This document shows, in pieces, positions 1 through 12,082 of a stretch of 64,000 nucleotides of DNA (within the stretch, counting starts at the first letter, position 1; each line of letters starts with the position of its first letter). This stretch comes from Symsagittifera roscoffensis (lineage: Eukaryota; Xenacoelomorpha; Acoela; Convolutidae): positions 3,983,624 through 4,047,623 of the forward strand of contig NC_087071.1 in NCBI RefSeq assembly GCF_963678635.1, read 5' to 3'. The notes beneath the pieces are model-generated. The model saw nothing but the letters and a program-made list of their open reading frames with translations. It had not been told where the DNA came from and searched no databases. The position numbers were made by a program, and so were the translations under genes.

Positions 1-559
1 TAATCTCAAGGAAGGTTTGCTATAATGCTAATTTATTACAATTCATCCTTAACCAACCCGCACTCAGTAAAAAGAGAAAATAATCGACTATTTTACAATT
101 ATATTTATACTTTTATTAAAAGTATAATTCATTATAAGCGCAAAATTTAGATGTTTAAACAATTTTTAATGCATTATAATGATAAGACTTTTCGCGAAGT
201 TATAATGAACTTTAATCAATTATAATTGATTATAGTTTTCCGAAAATCTCTAATAATCTTTTATAAAACTTTATACTCTCTTATAATCTCTTAAAATCTC
301 ATTTAATCAGTTATTATCTATTATAATAGATTTTATTCCTTTTGTCTTTCAAAAATCTCTAAAAGTGAGATGTCTTGTCACATTTTGGTTCATCTGAACA
401 CAAAGTTTCACCATGAAACAAAAGTTTCATAGATATACCTTCATTTTAATTGAAAGAATCCCGCAGTAGGCGAAATATAACTCTTCTATATCAACCATTA
501 AACTAAAGCTTTGTGCTAATATTTTGGTGGTCAAAAAAACTTAAAATGTGCTCATGAAA
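1..559. other. AT-rich non-coding DNA with TTATAAT motifs
   Basis: No open frame, splice pair or recognisable gene. The stretch repeats short near-palindromic words such as ATTATAAT, AATTATAATTGATTATA and TTATAATCTC. The same vocabulary continues through the tandem duplication that follows and returns at 49.1-50.2 kb. Confidence 0.6.
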
Positions 560-1625
560 CAATGATAATCATGAAGAAATGAAAAAAAAAATTATAAATT
601 TGAATTGATTTGAAAACTGTTAAAGCAATTTTCCCATTTTTCACATAAGCCAAAAGCATAAAATATAAGCAATTCAGGAGGAAGGTCGCAGACAAATTGG
701 GCAAACAAAAGGGTATATTAACGATTAAAATGGATTTTTTGCAAAACTAACAGATTAGAAATTCGGATAAAAAAAATGTATTATAATGGATTAAAATTTA
801 TTTCAAAAAGAGAGATGATAATCGATTATGATTTGACTAAAATCAATTTTTTTTCTCATTTTTTGTAAGACTGTTACTAAAATCATTTTATAATTGATTA
901 TCAACGCTCGAAACTGGATGCGGGAATAACCGAACTTCGACGGAGGCTGGAGACTTTACAGCCTGTTTGAAAACTGTTTTTTGTACAAATACATCACTGC
1001 AAAAAAAATAGAACAGAAACAAAGAAAGATAAAAAAAACTAAGATCAACCAGCCCACAAGGAAATCCATGGAAATAATAGATAATAATTGATTTTATTGA
1101 TCAGGAATGTTTCCATTATATTCGACTATAATTAAACTTTGGGACCACACAATCGATTATAATCTATTTTTTTTCCCTTATTTTCTAAGAATTTAAATTG
1201 ATTTTATTCAATATATTCCACTATAATGGATTGTAATTGATTGTAGTCTGTACAAACGACTCTCTAAATTTTTTGCGAAATTTGCTGCCCTTCCGACAAA
1301 TCTCACAGCTTTTTTGGCTTCTAAACTTATTCATATTTACTTTATTCTAACAAAAATGTATTCAGCGTCCTACGAGTGGAATACCCCCATTTTTATCCTC
1401 ATCCGTCACAAATATCTCATTTTTGAACACTCCCCCCCCTCCTCCTCCCACGCCCAACCCACCTTCATACACCTAACCAAATTTTCCACGCCTAAGCGTC
1501 CCCACACTCACTTCCCAACACCTGCAATTCCCCCACAGCACATTTTCAATTTTTTCAAAAATTTTCTAAGCGTTGAAAAGACCGGCCAAAAAAGCGGGGG
1601 GGGGGGGGGTGGGGGATGTATGGAA
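560..1625. repeat. Tandem duplication, unit 1 (about 1.07 kb)
   Basis: This unit begins in CAATGATAATCATGAAG and ends in GATGTATGGAA; the next unit follows at once with near-identical sequence. Landmarks recur in the same order: a block from about 670 containing CAGGAGGAAGGTCGC, a CGAAACTGGATGCGGG block, ATAATCGATTATAAT-type motifs, a C-rich stretch at 1430-1545 and a G tract near 1598-1612. Open frames such as 1314-1634 are low-complexity by-products of the C-rich stretch and not genes. Confidence 0.9.
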
Positions 1626-2700
1626 CAATTATAATCATGAAGAGATGAAAAAAAAATTATAAATTTGAATTGATTTGAAAACTGTTAAAGCAATTTTCCC
1701 ATTTTTCACATAATTCACATAAGCCAAAAGCATAAAATATAAGCAATTCAGGAGGAAGGTCGCAGACAAATTGGGCAAACAAAAGGGCATATTAACGATT
1801 AAATTGGATTTTTTGCAAAACTAACAGATTAGAAATTCGGATAAAAATAATCGTTCATAATGTATTATAATGGATTAAAATTTATTTCAAAAAGAGAGAT
1901 GATAATCGATTATGATTTGATTAAAATCAATTTTTTTCTCATTTTTTGTAAGACTGTTACTAAAATCATTTTATAATTGATTATCAACGCTCGAAACTGG
2001 ATGCGGGAATAACCGAACTTCAACGGAGGCTGGAGACTTTACAGACTGTTTGAAAACTGTTTTTTGTACAAATACATCACTGCAAAAAAAATAGAACAGA
2101 AACAAAGAAAGATAAAAAAAAACTAAGATCAACCAGCCCACAAGGAAATCCATGGAAATAATAGATAATAATTGATTTTATTGATCAGGAATGTTTCCAT
2201 TATATTCGACTATAATTAAACTTTGGGACCACACAATCGATTATAATCTATTATATTCCCTTATTTTCTAAGAATTTAAATTGATTTTATTCAATATATT
2301 CCACTATAATGGATTGTAATTGATTGTAGTCTGTACAAACGACTCTCTAAATTTTTTGCGAAATTTGCTGCCCTTCCGACAATTCTCACAGCTTTTTTGG
2401 CTTCTAAGCTTATTCATATTTACTTTATTCTAACAAAAATGTATTCAGCGTCCTACGAGTGGAATACCCCCATTTTTATCCTCATCCGTCACAAATATCT
2501 CATTTTTGAACACTCCCCCCCCCTCCTTCTCCCACGCCCAACCCACCTTCATACACCTAACCAAATTTTCCACGCCTAAGCGTCCCCACACTCACTTCCC
2601 AACACCTGCAATTCCCCCACAGCACATTTTCAATTTTTTCAAAAATTTTCTAAGCGTTGAAAAGACCGGCCAAAAAAGCGGGGGGGGGGGATGTATGGAA
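1626..2700. repeat. Tandem duplication, unit 2 (about 1.08 kb)
   Basis: This is a direct copy of 560-1625. It differs by small indels, including a repeated TTCACATAA near 1700, an added block near 1845-1860 and a shorter G tract at 2681-2690. The offset grows from 1066 bp at the start to 1083 bp near the C-rich block. High similarity suggests a fairly recent event. Confidence 0.9.
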
Positions 2701-2895
2701 GAAGGGGCAGGGCTGGGGGTAAAAAGAGTAGTCGGCGAAAAGTATGGAGGGGGAGAGGGGGAAGATAGAGGCGTAAACATGTAAAAAGGGGAGTAAAATT
2801 TGGGACAGGGATGGCAAATGGAGGAAGTAAGAATGTTAGGCCTAAGTGTGATGTAAGTGGAGGAGGGGAGGAGATATCCCCCCCCCCCCAAAAAC
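2701..2895 (+). other. G-rich, strand-asymmetric tract (possible G-quadruplex)
   Basis: The plus strand is purine-rich with repeated runs of three to five G (GAAGGGGCAGGGCTGGGGG, then GGAGGGGGAGAGGGGG). It closes with a run of about twelve C at 2879-2890. It directly follows the duplicated C-rich and G-rich blocks. The long minus-strand frames over it are proline- and serine-rich translations of polypyrimidine and are not supported as genes. Confidence 0.5.
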
Positions 2896-4925
2896 TGAAA
2901 AAAAATTGTAAACACAATTATACAAAGAACAAAACAACAAACATTAGAAGCCAAACGTAAATCTCATTTTAATGATTGCAAAGTCCAAGTTTTGAAAAGT
3001 TATGGAAACTCCAGGTTTTTCCTAAGTTTTATTATAACCAATAAAATCCGTTATAGCCCATTATAATTGATTATATGGGTTTAAATTGATTTTTATCTTG
3101 CTTGGTCTATAAAAAAATTTTATTCCATTTTAACCGATCATTTTAAATTTCTATGGAGATAGACTATAACAATCCATTATAATTGATTCTTAAGTTGGAA
3201 TCTCTCATTTGCGGCACGTTAACTGAAAACATCATATTTTAATTCTGCGTTTGCAGATACATCTGCTTGGATCAAAACCAGAGAAACAGAAGGTTACGGG
3301 TTTGAGTTACTTGTTCTTTAACCCGTATCAATTTCAATTTTAACCGCATCGACTCTAATCTTCTCGTTTTTGTCCTGATCACTTCTTTATCTAGAAAAAT
3401 TTTGACTGGAATATGAGATGAAGGGATTCTTGACTGTAACCTTGGCTACTATTAACCTTCTGATTACCCATTAAATAAGAAACGAAAAAAAGAAACAGAA
3501 AGAAACATTTTGTTCCGATCAATGAAACACAGCTGAATCCCGGGTTGATGTAAATCAATTTCGTGTAAGAAATTCTTGCACCAGATTTAAGACTTACAAA
3601 ACCATTTCTCGAAATCAAATAATCAAAATTCGAAATCTATCAAAAAGCTCACAGAAATGAAAAATTTTAAATCTTCAGAACTGCAGCTCAAATCGAAAAA
3701 TTTATTTTTCATCTATCTTGTTATTTTTTAACAAATCTCAAACTGCTGTACAGAAAAACTCAATGTCCTGTAAAAACCATGAGAAGTTCTGATGCAAACT
3801 TGCATTTTGTTAGCCACGTATTAGTGTTACTGAAGACATGTACCGTGCATTTTGAACAAAAAATTGTAACCTAATGTTCATTGAAAAACATGCGGGCCCA
3901 CTGCAGTTAAAGCTGCTCCTAAAAATTGACAAGTATCACCTTTTTGGAAAAATGGATGGCTTGTTTGCTAGTTTTACGGATCGCTGGATGGATGTTTGAA
4001 TGGAAGGCTGGAAGGATGTATGAAAGAATGGCTCGCTGATTGAGAAATTGAAGGAGAACGGATGATTGAAAAGCCGGATATAGTGATGAACGCATAGATG
4101 GCTGTCTACATAGATTTTAATATAAAAAGAAGGCCAAGTGAAGGGATATTTAGACGGAAAATGAATGGCTGGATGAAAGGACGCCGGGACGAATGGATAT
4201 CTAGATAGATGGATGATTCGATAGCTAATAACAAAAATCTAAATGTTTTCAAAATCTGTCAGAGCCAATGCGGTACTTTCAAGACCTGGGACATCGAGCT
4301 CGTGCTACAGCTAAAGGCTACTGGTAAAAGACCCGCCAATCTAGAAATAGTTTTGTCCCCATGGCTAGGTCTTTAAAACCCTAAAACACTCGAACGCCGT
4401 AAAAAACAAGGTTGCATACTCAAAAAAAACAGCCTTAGTTTTTTTGGACGGTGGACCTTTGATCCAGTTCAGATGGATCAACCTAAAACCCGCCTTACCT
4501 CAATAAAACTCCAAAAAATGCACTCTAGAAATTACATTCAGTACTCAAATAGTGACTACGGCTCAGGAACTGATTAAATAAATTAATTCAGATGACTCAA
4601 GAAGCTATATAATATTGATTACTTTTAACTCGAGAAGACTTATTGTCTGGACCATTGGGTCGCTTCACTTATCAACCTGCCCAATCAAGGTGTTTTTTTT
4701 GTCCAGCGATGGCACTCTCATAAGAGATCTCAATTTCCTCTATCGAGAATAAAACAACTATAATCGAATTGGTTGTTTTCGGACAAAATGCAAATAGCAA
4801 TTTGACTCTAGACCGCTTTTCTAACAACTTTCTCGCAATTATTACTCGGTTTTTCTGATATTGTGACTTTTTAATCTCAGCTGCTACGATAAACTTGAGC
4901 ATGACATGGCCAAACGGATTTTTTT
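2896..4925. other. No gene recognised
   Basis: AT-rich sequence without a supported exon. TTATAATTGATTATA-type motifs persist to about 3200. A degenerate GGAT-type repeat lies at 3948-4240 and is listed separately. The minus frame at 4672-4998 overlaps the relic exon at 4926-5079 in another frame and shows no family features. Confidence 0.5.
3948..4240 (+). repeat. Degenerate GGATGGAT-type simple repeat
   Basis: Variants of GGATGGATG, GAATGG and GGCTGGA recur through about 290 bp in imperfect register. It is the reverse-complement vocabulary of the longer CCATCCAT-type tract at 18.0-18.6 kb, so both appear to be old expansions of a similar tetranucleotide. Confidence 0.6.
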
Positions 4926-5079
4926 TCAAAAATAACATTTCACCCCAAAAATAAGACAGAACTCCAGCTGATGACCGACTGCTACAAAGTGAGGGCATTT
5001 AGATTTGCCAAATTGCCAAATAGATTTCGCATAGTATTGCAATGACGCGGATATCAATATTCGTAACTGGTTTTCCTTA
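4926..5079 (-). pseudogene. Relic paralogue of the J-domain gene's second exon
   Basis: Read on the minus strand, an acceptor-like CTTCTCTAG is followed by codons for KENQLRILISASLQYYAKSI. The second exon of the intact gene at 6715 starts HKNEIQNLTSASLQVYANAI after a similar acceptor (CTTTTCTAG). Intron sequence just before both acceptors is also alike (TAATATCAGCACTTCTC against TATATATCAGTACTTTTC). The match covers about 24 codons; the frame then diverges and stops near 4926. No glycine-rich or J-domain portion follows. It is most likely a truncated local duplicate, although an alternative exon cannot be excluded. Confidence 0.6.
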
Positions 5080-6093
5080 CTAGAGAAGTGCTGATATTAA
5101 ATTGCAATTTTTGATCAATTAGCTTACTTCAAAATTTAAAATTAAAGGTTTCTGATATGCAGGCTAATGAAAAGTTTTTGTGTTATACAATTTTTTCTCA
5201 GCAATGTAACACTAAAAAAGTTGCGAAATGTTTTATTTTTTTTAAACTAAAAATGAGCCAGTAAAACAATCAAAATAACCCTAAGCTTTTTTTAAAATTT
5301 TTAATAAAATTATTCTTTTAAATTTTTTCGATAAATTATTAATTTTTTCTTTTACTTTTGGTAAGCTTTATGAATTTTTCGTGAAGAAACTAAAATTTTT
5401 GCCAATTATTCAATTCAATTTTCTGTCATTTTAAACTTCTTACGAATTTTTTGTTCTGATAAGATTCTGTTTTCTAGTTTACTAAGATTCTGTGCTCTTC
5501 TGACTGTGAGATGAGTGTGTTTTATAATTACTTAACAAACGTACATCTATCTGGTGATATGTTACAAAAAATTGTCTATGGTTGCAAAAATTTCCTAAGT
5601 TGTACTAATTTACGACAGTTTGATTAATAAACATTCAAAACAATAGCTTTGATATTTAAAGCTAACAAATTTCGCTGAGTAATGTTTTTCCTGGTTTTAT
5701 TACTATGTAATCGGAAGCATGAAATAGCACCTTACACGTTTGAGCACGCCAGTTGTTAAAATTTTTACATGAATACATGGTTTGCGAACAGCCCGATAGT
5801 TCAGAATGTCGTTCCAAATGCTTGAAATCGCAGTTCATAAATCTTTTTTCCGTGACTAATTATTATTGAAAATTTTGAAGTTTTGAAGGATGAAACCCAT
5901 AATTTTTTTTTGAAAACAATAATTTGTTCTCGCTCGATTTCTAACTCAGTTTGTAAAAGAATCAGAAAAGTCAAAAACTTTTACCATTAAAAAGATAGAA
6001 AAGCCACCAGATACGAATTTAACAGTTTGTTCCTTTTTGGAAGTTTTGAAACACAAATCATAACGAAGTCAGCATTGTTCTCGTGGTCCGAAA
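5080..6093. other. Non-coding spacer 3' of the J-domain gene
   Basis: AT-rich sequence with no open frame of note and no convincing exon. It holds the intron-like sequence upstream of the relic exon and the 3' flank of the gene ending at 6094. Confidence 0.5.
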
Positions 6094-7250
6094 TCATAAC
6101 CCTTTTCTCGACTGCAATATAATTTCTTTGCTGATTTTTAAAAGGATGAACTTTTCGTTGCTTCCAGTCGGGCTGTCGGGGTGATATTTTTTGGACAACC
6201 GCCGATACTGACGATTAATTTTATCAATTGTTGCATCCTCAGAAAGTTCCATATATTCATACGCCTTCTTCAAAGCCTGCAGTTTGTCCTCATTATCTAG
6301 CAAATCACCAAGTTGACTTATTATCATGTCGGTTCCTTTCTGAGCAGCGTAGGAACCAACTAAACTACCAACTAGTCCATTTAATACACCACCTACAGGT
6401 CCAAAATAGGCAGCTCCAAGAGTCACGCCAGCATAACCTCCAGCAAAGCCACCGCCAATGCTCGCAAGCTCTTTCGCAAAAATTTTAATGATATCGGAAA
6501 TGGCTTGCCTACTTGTCGTTTCTCCGCACCAATATCGTTCCATTTGAATTGCAATATCAAACCCAGTTGATGTTGGCAGCATTGTATTTTGTGAAACTCC
6601 AAAAAGGTGCGATACGGATCTCAAGTGATGATATGTAATTTCGTCAAGCTGCCGAATAGCGTTTGCGTAGACTTGCAATGACGCGGATGTCAAATTTTGT
6701 ATTTCGTTTTTATGACTAGAAAAGTACTGATATATAAATTACACGTACTTATCAATTGAAACTCAAAATCAAACCCAGCAGAATTTTTAGAAGACTGTTC
6801 AGTTTAGATTAATTGCTTAAGTTGTTAGAGTTTGTTAACTTGGTCCAAAACTTGAGAAAAAATAAAACTTTTTGATTTTGACCTCCGTTCACAAAAAATG
6901 GTCATCAAACAGTTCCATTCAAAAACAAAGCTTCTCATACGTTTCTTTACATTGGTTGTATGGAAAAAACGAACAATTTTTAAAAAACTTCAGATTATAA
7001 AATCTGTACGATATTCCTTCTTTACGAATATTGGACATATTTTAGTTTAAAAAATAGGTGCTAGAAATTTTTGCCTAAGAGGTAATTTGCTAATTGTTTT
7101 CATGAAATTTGTTTCTGGTTGGTATTCTTAAAATTTGTTGAAGCACAGTTCCCTTTCTTTGAAGTTGGTGCTTGCATAATGACTAAAAAAACCAAAAACT
7201 TACTTTGACCTACAGACACCAGAAAGTGTTTCAAATAGTATTTCACTCAT
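6094..7250 (-). CDS. Small J-domain (DnaJ-type) protein with glycine-zipper segment
   Basis: Two-exon gene. Exon 1 (7250-7204) starts at ATG, encodes MSEILFETLSGVCRS and ends in phase 2 at a strong donor, AAA|GTAAGT. Exon 2 (6715-6094) starts after TACTTTTCTAG and restores the frame, giving 222 residues. Residues 102-136 are a glycine-rich, small-residue stretch (IGGGFAGGYAG, then GPVGGVLNGLVGS) that looks like a membrane-inserting glycine zipper. Residues 167-218 form a J domain with the HPD tripeptide at 194-196, preceded by RQYRRLSKKY. J domains stimulate Hsp70 ATPase, so a role as co-chaperone at a membrane is inferred. The J domain sits at the C-terminus, and no zinc-finger or substrate-binding region is present. 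The 488-nt intron is AT-rich. A relic copy of exon 2's start lies at 5 kb. Confidence 0.82.
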
Positions 7251-7569
7251 TATAGTTTTTGCCAGTTTTGTTATGTATTTAACATGATTTTTAAACTCCT
7301 TAAAATGTTAGATAGGTTTTATGTAATTTTTGTCAGAAAAAGAAAAAAGAAAAAAACCCTCAAATCCAGCTGTGGACTCAAATCTAGCTAACCAATTTGC
7401 CAAATCTTGATTGCTGATCTGATACGGTACTTTCTTTTTTTTTGCACCCTTCACTTTGCTAATGAATATGCAATTGGAAAAAATGTGCAAAATCTACAGT
7501 TAATGTTTTTTGTCTTGCTGGTTTTATCAGTACTGCCTGTATGTCTTACAATTTGATTTTTTTTTCATA

Positions 7570-8374
7570 TCAAATTTGTTCCATGTCTTCTCGATAGCGA
7601 CGATTATTTTTCTTAGTTTTAGTTGACTCCACCAACTCTTCTACAATTTGGGTAAATTTTTCACAATTTTTCAAATTCTTTTCTAAAACTGGAAGCATTC
7701 CATTTCCTTCTTTCGTACTGAGAGCATACAAGGCTCTGTTTAGCTCGCCCGAATGACAAAGGGTATTTTCGAGGGTGTTCCTGATTTCATCTGGTATTTC
7801 AAACATCTAAAAGAACAAAACATTACGAGAAAAACAACCAATCAATAAGTAGTACAGATTGATTTTTTAATCAAGATCGAAAAGGCAATAATATGATCAA
7901 CCGCCATAACATGATCAGTCTCTAAAAGTTTTTGGAACAAACATAATTGAGCGAAATGAGTTTCTCCTCATATAAATGACTGGATCTGACCTCGAAAATT
8001 CAGTCCAATTTGCATTTTAACCGTTGTCTAAATGTTGAAAAACTTTTTCTGTTTGAGAAACATCCTGCATTAAAACTAAAAAATTGCATGTTTCAAGGAA
8101 AAAAATACCAAGTACTAGTTTTGAATCACACATAAGAAAAAGTTTTTAAATTGTCAGACATGGCATTTCTTCTCAATTTTCAGCAGTTAATTTGAATGTT
8201 CTATTTTGTTTTCTTAAAGTGTTCGGGTAATTTTAAGTATTTTTCATCAAAAAATGTCATAAAAAACTCACCTTCGGAGGCAACCATTTGATCCAGAGAT
8301 CGCAAATCAAAAAGCCATATATTATTTTTTAGACATTTCCAAACTTTCTCAGCCTTATTTTTTCCACTTTGTAG
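7570..8374 (-). CDS. Unknown protein, last two exons (partial)
   Basis: Exon 8374-8272 follows the acceptor TTATTTAG and ends at a near-consensus donor, GAAG|GTGAGT, in phase 1. It encodes 34 residues including AEKVWKCLKNNIWLFDLRSL. The next exon is best taken from 7790, after ATACCAG, because only this acceptor keeps the frame (SE|DEIRNTLENTL) through to the stop at 7570. An acceptor-like TTTTAG 17 nt upstream would give an immediate stop with the same donor. The product ends in a charged helical region (VLEKNLKNCEKFTQIVEELV) and a basic tail (KTKKNNRRYRED). I do not recognise the family. The start of the gene, further right, was not found. It ends 320 bp before the J-domain gene in the same orientation. 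Confidence 0.55.
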
Positions 8375-9640
8375 CTAAATAAGCTCTTTCACGTTTCAAG
8401 CCTCAATTTTTGTTTTTTGATGATGAGCATGATACAACCACTGTTTATAACAGAGTGAGACTGCGTTGAAAATTTTGTTTCATCTTTTCTCAAAACCGAC
8501 AACATGTGTCAAGCCAAAGTTTATCATGCCGATGATCTTCTGTGGTTTGATCGAGTTATTTTAAAATTCAGTTCATATCTTTTTTTAAAAGAGAACAGAT
8601 TTCGCTATCAGTTCATTCGACGAGTGTTTAGGACAGGAAAAAAGTGGACGAGTTCTAGTTTCGAACGTTGAATATAATTTTTTCTATTTTTGTTTGTATT
8701 TGATGACTTCCCTGCGGACTAAAAAAACTATTGATCCAGTTTTCTCCAAAAAAGAAAGATGGTTCATGAAATTCCATGCATTTTGGCCATGCATTTTTTT
8801 TCTTAGAAGAAATCGAAAGTTAATTTTTTTTGAAAAAATTAGTTTTTTTTTTATTTTTGTGAATTTTGAAAACTTTCCAACCGTCAAAATATTTTTCCAG
8901 GAATTTTTGTCGCCCTATCCCACATTTTTAAAATGCGAAAAAAAATCGTTTGTACATAGGAAACCAAGCACGCGGTAATTAGCACGCACCAACTGTTCAA
9001 ATGCACCATCTGTATGCTTTCAACATTTAAAAGTTTAAAAACTGTAATGGAAAACGTAAGACAATTTTTGAACTTTAATGGACGAGGATTTTAATTATAA
9101 ATGAAAAAAGCCTAATTTTTATAGTTAAGTTTGCAAAACTCACAGTTTTGTTTGCTGTTGCAGAAATATATAATCGAATGGATGAACTTGATAAAAAAAT
9201 AAAGTTGCGGACAAACAACGTGCGGAATAAAACGTGCGGAAAAATCTATTATATTGAAACCAAAAAATAATTATAATTGTTTGCAATAATTTTTACTTGT
9301 TTTTTCGATACTGTGTCTATTCTACAAACTTTCAGAACAATGAAATTATAGTTAAGGAAAGTATTCAAAAAGGAATCTTTAATGACACAATTTTCGACAT
9401 TAATTTTTAGGGTTTAACCAGTTTTCATTCCTGAGTTATTTTCTGGATTGGAAAAGTTTTGAGTTAAGTGAGATTGGAACGCACAAGAAACAAAAAATAG
9501 CAGAAAGATCGGAAAAAAGCTTAACTTCTCTGGATTCACATCAGGCATTTGTCATGGGATTTTTAAAAATTTGAAGCCCCAAAAATGAAGAAATAAACTT
9601 GCTGCATGTGTGCGACAATGCTTTTTCCAAACTCGTCGCG
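8375..9640. other. No gene recognised
   Basis: AT-rich DNA. Upstream exons of the gene ending at 7570 should lie here or beyond but none could be fixed. Overlapping open frames on both strands at 8684-8978 are lysine- and phenylalanine-rich translations of poly(A)/poly(T) and are not supported. Confidence 0.5.
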
Positions 9641-9699
9641 AAAATCAAATCGTGAGACAAGCAGAATATTTTGGCCCCGTAATAACGAGGTTTAATGGG

Positions 9700-9850
9700 A
9701 AATTTGACTAAATTTGACTTTTTAACTAGCCATTTTTGACAGGTTTTTTTCTATCACCAGAAAGGTATTGTTGTCTTGAGCTCAAGTTTGAAAAGGTATT
9801 TGACCTGTAAATCATTTTTTGTAAAGTTATGGGGTATTAGAAATTAGAAA
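9700..9850 (-). repeat. Fragment of the repeat family seen at 60.5-62 kb, inverted
   Basis: The plus strand reads GACTTTTTAACTAGCCATTT, then TGTCTTGAGCTCAAGTTTGA and GTAAAGTTATGGGG. This matches, in reverse complement and in the same order, the segments at about 60,850-60,965 and 61,750-61,880. Identity is roughly three-quarters by eye. It is a dispersed, decayed copy. Confidence 0.65.
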
Positions 9851-10379
9851 TTGCTGTAAATTAGACTGAGGCATGCTCTTTGGCCTGTTCAATTTTTTAC
9901 TAAATGCGAAATTTATCTTTATGTACTTTACATAGCGTTTGAGGGGATCAGTTTTTTAAAAAATAATAAAAAAATATTTTTTGAAGTTTTTTTGGAAAGT
10001 TTCAGCAAACATTTCAATTAATTTACTCTATATAAATTAAAACGCTTTGCCCTAACACGAGCAGATTTGTTCTCTTTTTCAGCATAGTTGATAAAGAGAA
10101 CGTTTATACATGACGGAGTTGATTATTTCGCACTATGATTATTTCACACTTATCAGGGTGTTTTGTAATGCATTAGAGTTTCACAAAAACAATGTATATT
10201 CTTTGGTTTTCCCAACTAAAAATGAAAACAAAAAGAGAATGCTTCTCGGGAAAGCAAGAGATTGAAACACATTTTACCTTGAACTTTTCTAAACATAAAA
10301 CAAAAACCTCTGATATGTTTTGATCTCGCAATATCTGTTCTTCGTCTGAACAATTTCTCTGTTTGCCTGCCATTAGATA

Positions 10380-11356
10380 CCCGGCTTGACAAAAACGCTC
10401 AACAAAGATTTTTATTCTATGAAAAAATGCTATCATACAAATAAATTTTTTTTCACAAATAAAATGTAGGAAAATTGAAAATTAAGCTTTTTTTCATAGT
10501 ATGAAGTTTTATATCAAGCTTTTTTATTAACTTTTTCTGGAATTAAACAAAAAAGTTAATAAAAACTACACATTTGGCCATACTTTTTATCACAAAAATG
10601 ATCTGAAAATACTAAAAACAATTTTTTTTCTCCTATGAAATTGTATGATATGCATTTTTCCATGCTCATTGAAAATGTGTGATAGGCATTGTTTTCATAT
10701 ACAAAATGTTTCAAGTTTTGTGTTTTATCCAGAAACAAAAAATAATAAAGTATTTCTATCAAGAGAAAACTCAGATTGTACCACGCACATAAAATGCATT
10801 TGATGATGTTAGCCATGGAAGTTATTGTTATTATTTTTACTCAGAGTTATAATTTAGAAAAGGTTTATGGCTCGAAAGCTTTTACTTGGTGGTGATTGAG
10901 TAAATAGGCATGTTTATTTTCACAATTTTAGGTTTATGTTAGCATTTGAAAACTACAAGTAATAACTGCTCCTTAAACTTGTGGTCTTCGAATTTTGGTT
11001 GTAAAACTCAACCTGGATTATGTTATAGACATAAAGTATCAAATTTTTTCGGTAATTTTTTTTGAGTATCGAAACGAGTTTGCAATTAAGGAGGTATAAA
11101 AAAATTAAACCTCAAAAAAAAATTAATCTCATGCAATCTTCATAAATGAATGTCTATGATTTCAAAGTTGCTCTCATGTAATCAAATTGCTACTAACTTG
11201 TGTTGCTTAATTTTTAAACTGTTTCCGAAAAACAGTTGATTGAAAATGTTTGTCATACAATTTTTTTCTATGAAAATTGTATGACAAACATTTTTTCCAT
11301 AAAATCCCTAAAAAACTGTATAGAAAGATTTTTTATTGTATGGACGTCGACCCGGG
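10380..11356. mobile_element. MITE A with CCCGGSTTGAC termini and TA target duplication
   Basis: The left end CCCGGCTTGAC and right end GTCGACCCGGG are inverted and flanked by TA on both sides, as for Tc1/mariner-class insertions. The interior carries sub-terminal words such as AAATTGTATGACAAACATT and its inverse, seen in other copies. There is no transposase frame, so it is non-autonomous. The copy in unit B is at 12857-13816, so insertion preceded the duplication. Confidence 0.8.
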
Positions 11357-12082
11357 TAGTTACAAATGAAAACATACAATCTCCTTAAAACCGCTTTGAA
11401 AATATTTCAGATGGTGGACATTAACATCGTGTTTGGCTAGTGTGTCAAAAAACAACAAAGCTTTTTAGTGGAAAGTTTTTTCAATGGTCGGGTAAAATTT
11501 GAAAAAAAATCGCGACGCTTGCTTGTATACGACCAAAAAAAGATTTTCAATTTTCAAACTTGTATGAAACTTGAGAAAAAATGTTTCAAAAATTCAAATG
11601 TTTCAAATTCAAATTCAAATGTTTGGTTGTTTCAAAAATTTCTAGCAAGAAACCTTTTTGTGACTACTATGTTAAAGTTATCCTTTCTTAAAAAAACCAA
11701 ATATGAAGTAGCTTTCACATTTTCTTTTTGACTTGCTACATTTTTCCGGGTAATATTTTAACTTTATACCGAAGTTTTTGAAAGTTTATAAGGTATGGCG
11801 ATTAAAACTTGTGAAAAAAAAGGTGTTCCAAAGAAATCTTGCGAAAACTTTTTGTACTGTAACGTCTCACCGTTTCAGTACAATCAAATCTGATAACTTT
11901 TCATGTTTTTTTTCATTGTGAACCCAATTAATGAGCTCCTCAAAAATATCTATTTCTTTTTTTGATAATTTTCTTATATTTTAAACAGTCAACAGGGACT
12001 TGGTATGTTTTGAGCAGTCTAAAATGAGAGATAGCCTAATATTTCCGTCTAACTTTATTTGAACATCCTATATAATTTTTAC

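Noticed and set aside
2592-2954. Long minus-strand frames of 92-120 codons
   Set aside because: Proline- and serine-rich translations of the polypyrimidine complement of the G-rich tract; no splice or family support.
8684-8978. Open frames on both strands over the same DNA
   Set aside because: Lysine- and phenylalanine-rich, driven by A and T runs; both strands open is typical of composition bias.
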